From NCBI GenBank assembly GCA_021827245.1, contig JAKAWN010000246.1:1-10052 (forward strand): DNA of 10,052 nt, given 5' to 3'. The notes under the pieces are model-generated. The model made no database searches, was not told where the DNA came from, and saw only the letters and a program-made list of their open reading frames with translations. Shown here in pieces: positions 7,163 to 10,052 of this stretch. Origin of the DNA: Acidobacteriota bacterium (GTDB lineage: Bacteria > Acidobacteriota > Terriglobia > UBA7540). Numbering within the stretch: position 1 is the first letter of the stretch; each line of letters opens with the position of its first letter. The position numbers were made by a program, and so were the translations under genes.

Positions 7163-8157
7163 TGGGACAGCCGGCCCCTTTCTGGGCGGAAAAGCGGGTG
7201 CTGGTAACGGGCGCCACGGGCATCGTGGGCTGCTGGTTGGTCAAAGAGCTCATTGACCGCGGGTCGGAGGTTACGGCGCTCGTCCTCGACGCCGAGCCGC
7301 AGTCGGACCTTTACCGACGTGATTACGTTCGAAGCGTCCATGTGGTTAATGGGAGGTTGGAGGATTTCTCGACGCTCGAGCGGGCCGTTCTGCTTCACGA
7401 ATGCGACACCGTATTCCATCTGGGCGCGCAAACGATCGTTACGGCCGCGTATCGTTCACCGCTTGCCACTTTCGAGAGTAACATTCAGGGCACATGGAAT
7501 CTTCTCGAAGCCTGCCGCCTTCATGCCGACATCGTGAAGCGCGTGGTCGTTGCCTCCAGCGACAAGGCCTATGGCGAGCAAGAACGCCTTCCTTACACAG
7601 AGGACATGCCCCTGAAGGGACGTTTTCCTTACGAAGTTTCAAAATCCTGCGCTGACCTGATCGCGCAGTCCTACTTTTGGTCTTACGGTCTTTCCGTGGC
7701 CATCGCGCGTTGCGGGAACATCTACGGCGGCGGCGACCTTAACTGGAATCGCATCGTGCCGGGGACAATCCGTTCCCTGTATCGCGGCGAATCGCCGGTC
7801 ATTCGCTCCGATGGGCAGTACGTTCGGGACTACGTGTACGTTAAGGATATCGTCGAGGCCTACTTGTGCCTGGCGGAACAGCTCGACCGGCCTGAAGTCC
7901 GCGGCCAGAGTTTCAATTTCAGCCCTGAGTCCCGCGTCACCGTTATTGAGATCGTGGATTCGATCCGCCGCTTGATGAACTGCGGCAGCATCGAGCCCAG
8001 AATTCTTAACCAGGCCAAGGGCGAAATACGAAGCCAATACCTTTCGTCCGCCAAGGCGCGGGAGGTCCTCAATTGGAAATCGGCCTACTCCCTTGACGAG
8101 GGCCTGCGCCATACGATTGAATGGTATCGGCAGTTCTTCGCGGAGGCGCGGCCATGA
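7162..8157 (+). CDS. rfbG: CDP-glucose 4,6-dehydratase
   Basis: This 331-residue short-chain dehydrogenase/reductase-type enzyme is predicted to convert CDP-glucose to CDP-4-keto-6-deoxyglucose using tightly bound NAD. The Rossmann motif Gly-Ala-Thr-Gly-Ile-Val-Gly is at residues 17-23. The active-site block reads Ser-Ser-Asp-Lys, with Asp134 and Lys135. The Asp-Lys pair is typical of CDP-glucose dehydratases, whereas RmlB-type enzymes have Asp-Glu. Tyr157-x-x-x-Lys161 completes the catalytic set. The opening [11 protein letters not shown] also fits RfbG. ATG 7162 sits in TGATG with the rfbF stop, and GGAAG lies just upstream. An in-frame upstream ATG at 7084 would overlap rfbF by 79 bases and add unrelated residues, so it is rejected. 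The protein is a little shorter than classical RfbG (about 357), and a related NAD-dependent epimerase/dehydratase is the main alternative. Position directly after rfbF favours the CDP-glucose role. Confidence 0.85.
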   Translation: MGQPAPFWAEKRVLVTGATGIVGCWLVKELIDRGSEVTALVLDAEPQSDLYRRDYVRSVHVVNGRLEDFSTLERAVLLHECDTVFHLGAQTIVTAAYRSPLATFESNIQGTWNLLEACRLHADIVKRVVVASSDKAYGEQERLPYTEDMPLKGRFPYEVSKSCADLIAQSYFWSYGLSVAIARCGNIYGGGDLNWNRIVPGTIRSLYRGESPVIRSDGQYVRDYVYVKDIVEAYLCLAEQLDRPEVRGQSFNFSPESRVTVIEIVDSIRRLMNCGSIEPRILNQAKGEIRSQYLSSAKAREVLNWKSAYSLDEGLRHTIEWYRQFFAEARP

Positions 8158-8222
8158 TTCATGGCGCCGAAGCGCATATCTTATCTCGGCTTCGACAGGC
8201 GGTCTGAGGGCTTTCTCGAGAA

Positions 8223-9464
8223 ATGGGGTTCAGTCATCCGGGCTATCAATGCCGCTCCTGCGGCGACAGCGGGCTGAGGGAAGTACTTTCCTTGGGCAAG
8301 ACGCCCCTCGCCAACTCATTGCTCACCCAGGCGCAGCTTGCTCAATCCGAGGAGACGTATGTTCTGGATCTAGCTTTCTGTCCCGGCTGCTCGCTGGTCC
8401 AGATTACGGAGACGGTTCCCCCCGAGCAGCTCTTTCGCGAATATCTCTATTTTTCCTCTTTTTCTGACTCCTTCGTGCGTCACGCCCGCGAAATTGCTGA
8501 GCGCATGATAGCGGCAAAGAGGCTGGGTTCCGCTCATCTGGTCGTCGAGGCCGCGAGCAATGACGGGTATCTGCTCCAGCATTACAAGGCGAGAGGCGTC
8601 GGCGTGCTCGGCGTCGAGCCGGCATCGAATATTGCGCGAGTCGCCGAAAATGAGCGCGGCATCGCCACCTTGTGCGATTTCTTCGGCAGGGAAGCCGCCG
8701 AGAAGCTCCGAGAGAGCGGCAAGCGGGCGGATGTCTTTCACGCTCACAACGTGCTGGCTCATGTCGCAGACCTGAACGGCTTTGTGGAAGGCATCCGCAT
8801 CCTTCTGAGGGACGACGGGGTCGCGGTGATCGAAGTCCCCTACGTCAAGGATTTGATAGACCGGGTGGAATTTGACACCATCTATCACGAGCATTTATGC
8901 TATTTCTCGCTGACCGCGTTGGACAGGCTCTTCCGCCGCCACGATCTGCGGATCGCAGACGTGGAACGAATTTCGATTCATGGCGGGTCTCTGCGGATAT
9001 TCGCGCGCGCAGGGAGTACCGGGGAAGTGGAAAATAATGTGAAGCAGTTGCTTGATGAGGAGTCGGCTTGGGGGGTGGACAAGGCCGAGTTCTACCAGGA
9101 TTTTGGCGCCCAGGTGAGCCGCCTGCGGTCCGATTTGCTGGCCCTCCTACGGCGGTTGAAGGCGGAAGGGCAACGCCTGGCGGCCTATGGGGCGTCTGCG
9201 AAAGGCAGCACGCTGCTGAACTACTTTCGAGTAGGCCGTGAGACGTTGGACTTTGTTGTGGACCGCAGCACCGTCAAACAGGGGCGATACACCCCCGGCG
9301 CTCATTTGCCCATTTATCCGCCCGAAAAGCTCCTGGAGGCGATGCCGGATTTTGTTCTGCTGCTGACCTGGAACTTTGCGGAGGAGATTCTGGGGCAGCA
9401 AGCCGAGTATCGCCGGCGGGGTGGACGGTTCATCATCCCGATTCCAGAACCGCGGGTCGTGTAG
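8223..9464 (+). CDS. SAM-dependent sugar C-methyltransferase, TylC3/NovU/TcaB9 type
   Basis: These 413 residues match the family's usual length of about 410, and all three domains are present. The N-terminal zinc-binding domain has Cys10-x2-Cys13 and Cys53-x2-Cys56. The SAM-binding Rossmann domain contains Glu109-Ala-Ala-Ser-Asn-Asp-Gly115. The C-terminal C-methyltransferase domain carries Tyr322-Gly-Ala-Ser-Ala-Lys-Gly328. The signature Tyr221-His-Glu-His224 matches the Tyr/Glu/His set implicated in base catalysis in TcaB9. Family members add a methyl group to a carbon, usually C3, next to the C4 ketone of nucleotide-bound 4-keto-6-deoxysugars. RfbG upstream makes such a ketone on CDP, so CDP-4-keto-6-deoxyglucose or an epimer is the likely substrate. 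Methylation at C3 is inferred from family precedent. The gene is 65 bases after rfbG, with a modest GAGGG 12 bases upstream of the ATG. Regulation is probably shared through the rfbF promoter. Confidence 0.9.
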   Translation: MGFSHPGYQCRSCGDSGLREVLSLGKTPLANSLLTQAQLAQSEETYVLDLAFCPGCSLVQITETVPPEQLFREYLYFSSFSDSFVRHAREIAERMIAAKRLGSAHLVVEAASNDGYLLQHYKARGVGVLGVEPASNIARVAENERGIATLCDFFGREAAEKLRESGKRADVFHAHNVLAHVADLNGFVEGIRILLRDDGVAVIEVPYVKDLIDRVEFDTIYHEHLCYFSLTALDRLFRRHDLRIADVERISIHGGSLRIFARAGSTGEVENNVKQLLDEESAWGVDKAEFYQDFGAQVSRLRSDLLALLRRLKAEGQRLAAYGASAKGSTLLNYFRVGRETLDFVVDRSTVKQGRYTPGAHLPIYPPEKLLEAMPDFVLLLTWNFAEEILGQQAEYRRRGGRFIIPIPEPRVV

Positions 9465-9506
9465 ATTCAGGAATGTGGAGCGGCGCGCACTTATCGAGTC
9501 CAGCGC

Positions 9507-10037
9507 ATGATTTTCACGGAGACGAAGCTTAAGGGCGTTTGCATCATCGAGCCGGAACGGCTGGAAGACGAACGCGGGTTTTTCGCGCGCACGTTCTGCG
9601 CGAAGGAGTTCGAGGCGCGCGGGCTGAATCCACGCATGGTTCAGTGCAGCATCTCCTTTAACAAGAAGAAAGGAACGCTGCGGGGGATGCACTATCAAGC
9701 CGAACCGCACGCCGAGGATAAGGTTGTCCGCTGCACCGCAGGCGCAATCTATGACGTGGCCGTGGACTTGCGCCCGGAGTCTCCCACATTTAAGCAGTGG
9801 GTAGCCGCCGAATTGTCGGCGAGCAATCGAAAGATGTTGTACATTCCGGCAGGCTTTGCCCACGGCTTCCAAACCTTGACCGACAATTCCGAGGTCTTTT
9901 ACCAAATGTCTGAATTCTACCACCCAGAGTCGGCTCGCGGCGTGCGGTGGAACGACCCAGCGTTCCGGATCGTGTGGCCGTCAGAAAACCCTACCATATC
10001 CCCCAAGGACCGGAATATTTTGGACTTTCACGTATGA
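9507..10037 (+). CDS. RmlC/RfbC-type sugar 3,5-epimerase (dTDP-4-dehydrorhamnose 3,5-epimerase family)
   Basis: This 176-residue cupin has the normal RmlC length (about 180). Catalytic positions known from Salmonella RmlC are all present: His62 in LRGMHYQ as base, Lys72, Tyr132 in VFYQM as acid, and Asp168 in SPKDRN. His119 lies in PAGFAHGFQ. The classic enzyme inverts C3 and C5 of dTDP-4-keto-6-deoxyglucose. Here the cassette is CDP-based with a C-methyltransferase just upstream, so the likely substrate is a CDP-linked, possibly C3-methylated 4-keto sugar, and the reaction may be limited to C3 or C5. I therefore leave the symbol blank. ATG 9507 has no strong Shine-Dalgarno sequence. It lies 42 bases after the methyltransferase and its stop overlaps the next start in ATGA. 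An ordinary rhamnose RmlC is possible, but no rmlA, rmlB or rmlD is in the window. Confidence 0.88.
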   Translation: MIFTETKLKGVCIIEPERLEDERGFFARTFCAKEFEARGLNPRMVQCSISFNKKKGTLRGMHYQAEPHAEDKVVRCTAGAIYDVAVDLRPESPTFKQWVAAELSASNRKMLYIPAGFAHGFQTLTDNSEVFYQMSEFYHPESARGVRWNDPAFRIVWPSENPTISPKDRNILDFHV

Positions 10038-10052
10038 GCCGTGTGCTGGTAA
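10034..10052 (+). CDS. Start of a further operon gene, possibly an NAD(P)-dependent 4-ketoreductase or epimerase (3' end outside the window)
   Basis: Only six codons are visible: Met-Ser-Arg-Val-Leu-Val. The ATG overlaps the preceding TGA by four bases, which argues that it is a real, translationally coupled gene. The opening matches the first beta strand of a Rossmann fold, as in the extended short-chain dehydrogenases. A 4-ketoreductase is the step still missing from the pathway, so that is the best guess. The identity cannot be confirmed from 19 bases. Confidence 0.45.

Noticed and set aside
9147..9923. A 258-codon minus-strand open frame across the methyltransferase and epimerase genes
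   Set aside because: It is antisense to two confidently identified genes and shows no family features.

Overview
The window has two unrelated halves, both read almost entirely from the + strand, with moderately high GC throughout. Secreted GH38-type glycosidases beside CDP-sugar cassettes suit a glycan-degrading Gram-negative soil or sediment bacterium, for example an acidobacterium. That assignment is inference from gene types; there is no marker gene here.

Bases 1-2547 look like a decaying accessory or defence-type island. It opens with an intact, translationally coupled pair: a DUF6978-like protein, whose 5' end lies off the window, and a DUF1828/DUF1829 protein. Next comes about 70 codons of a type I restriction HsdR N-terminus, running straight into unrelated sequence. 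The C-terminal part of an unrecognised protein follows, apparently frameshifted, then a frameshifted fragment of a small membrane protein, then about 190 bases with no supportable intact gene.

Bases 2548-6042 encode one large exported protein. It has a signal peptide, an N-terminal galactose-binding-like domain resembling the last domain of PL4 rhamnogalacturonan lyases, and a GH38 alpha-mannosidase-like catalytic region with recognisable zinc and nucleophile motifs. A gene-free stretch of 325 bases (6043-6367) follows, ending in a good extended -10 promoter.

Bases 6368-10052 are the start of a nucleotide-sugar operon: rfbF (glucose-1-phosphate cytidylyltransferase), rfbG (CDP-glucose 4,6-dehydratase), a TylC3/NovU-type sugar C-methyltransferase, an RmlC-type epimerase, and the first six codons of a further gene starting like an NAD(P)-dependent sugar reductase or epimerase. 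Together they could make CDP-4-keto-6-deoxyglucose from glucose-1-phosphate, add a methyl branch (most likely at C3), epimerise the ring and reduce the C4 ketone. The likely product is a CDP-linked 3-C-methyl-6-deoxyhexose for lipopolysaccharide or another surface glycan. No PLP-dependent 3-dehydrase of the ascarylose/abequose type is seen in the window, so 3-deoxygenation is not indicated.

I see no tRNA, rRNA, CRISPR array or complete mobile element. The least explained material is the DUF6978-DUF1828 pair and the debris beside it.
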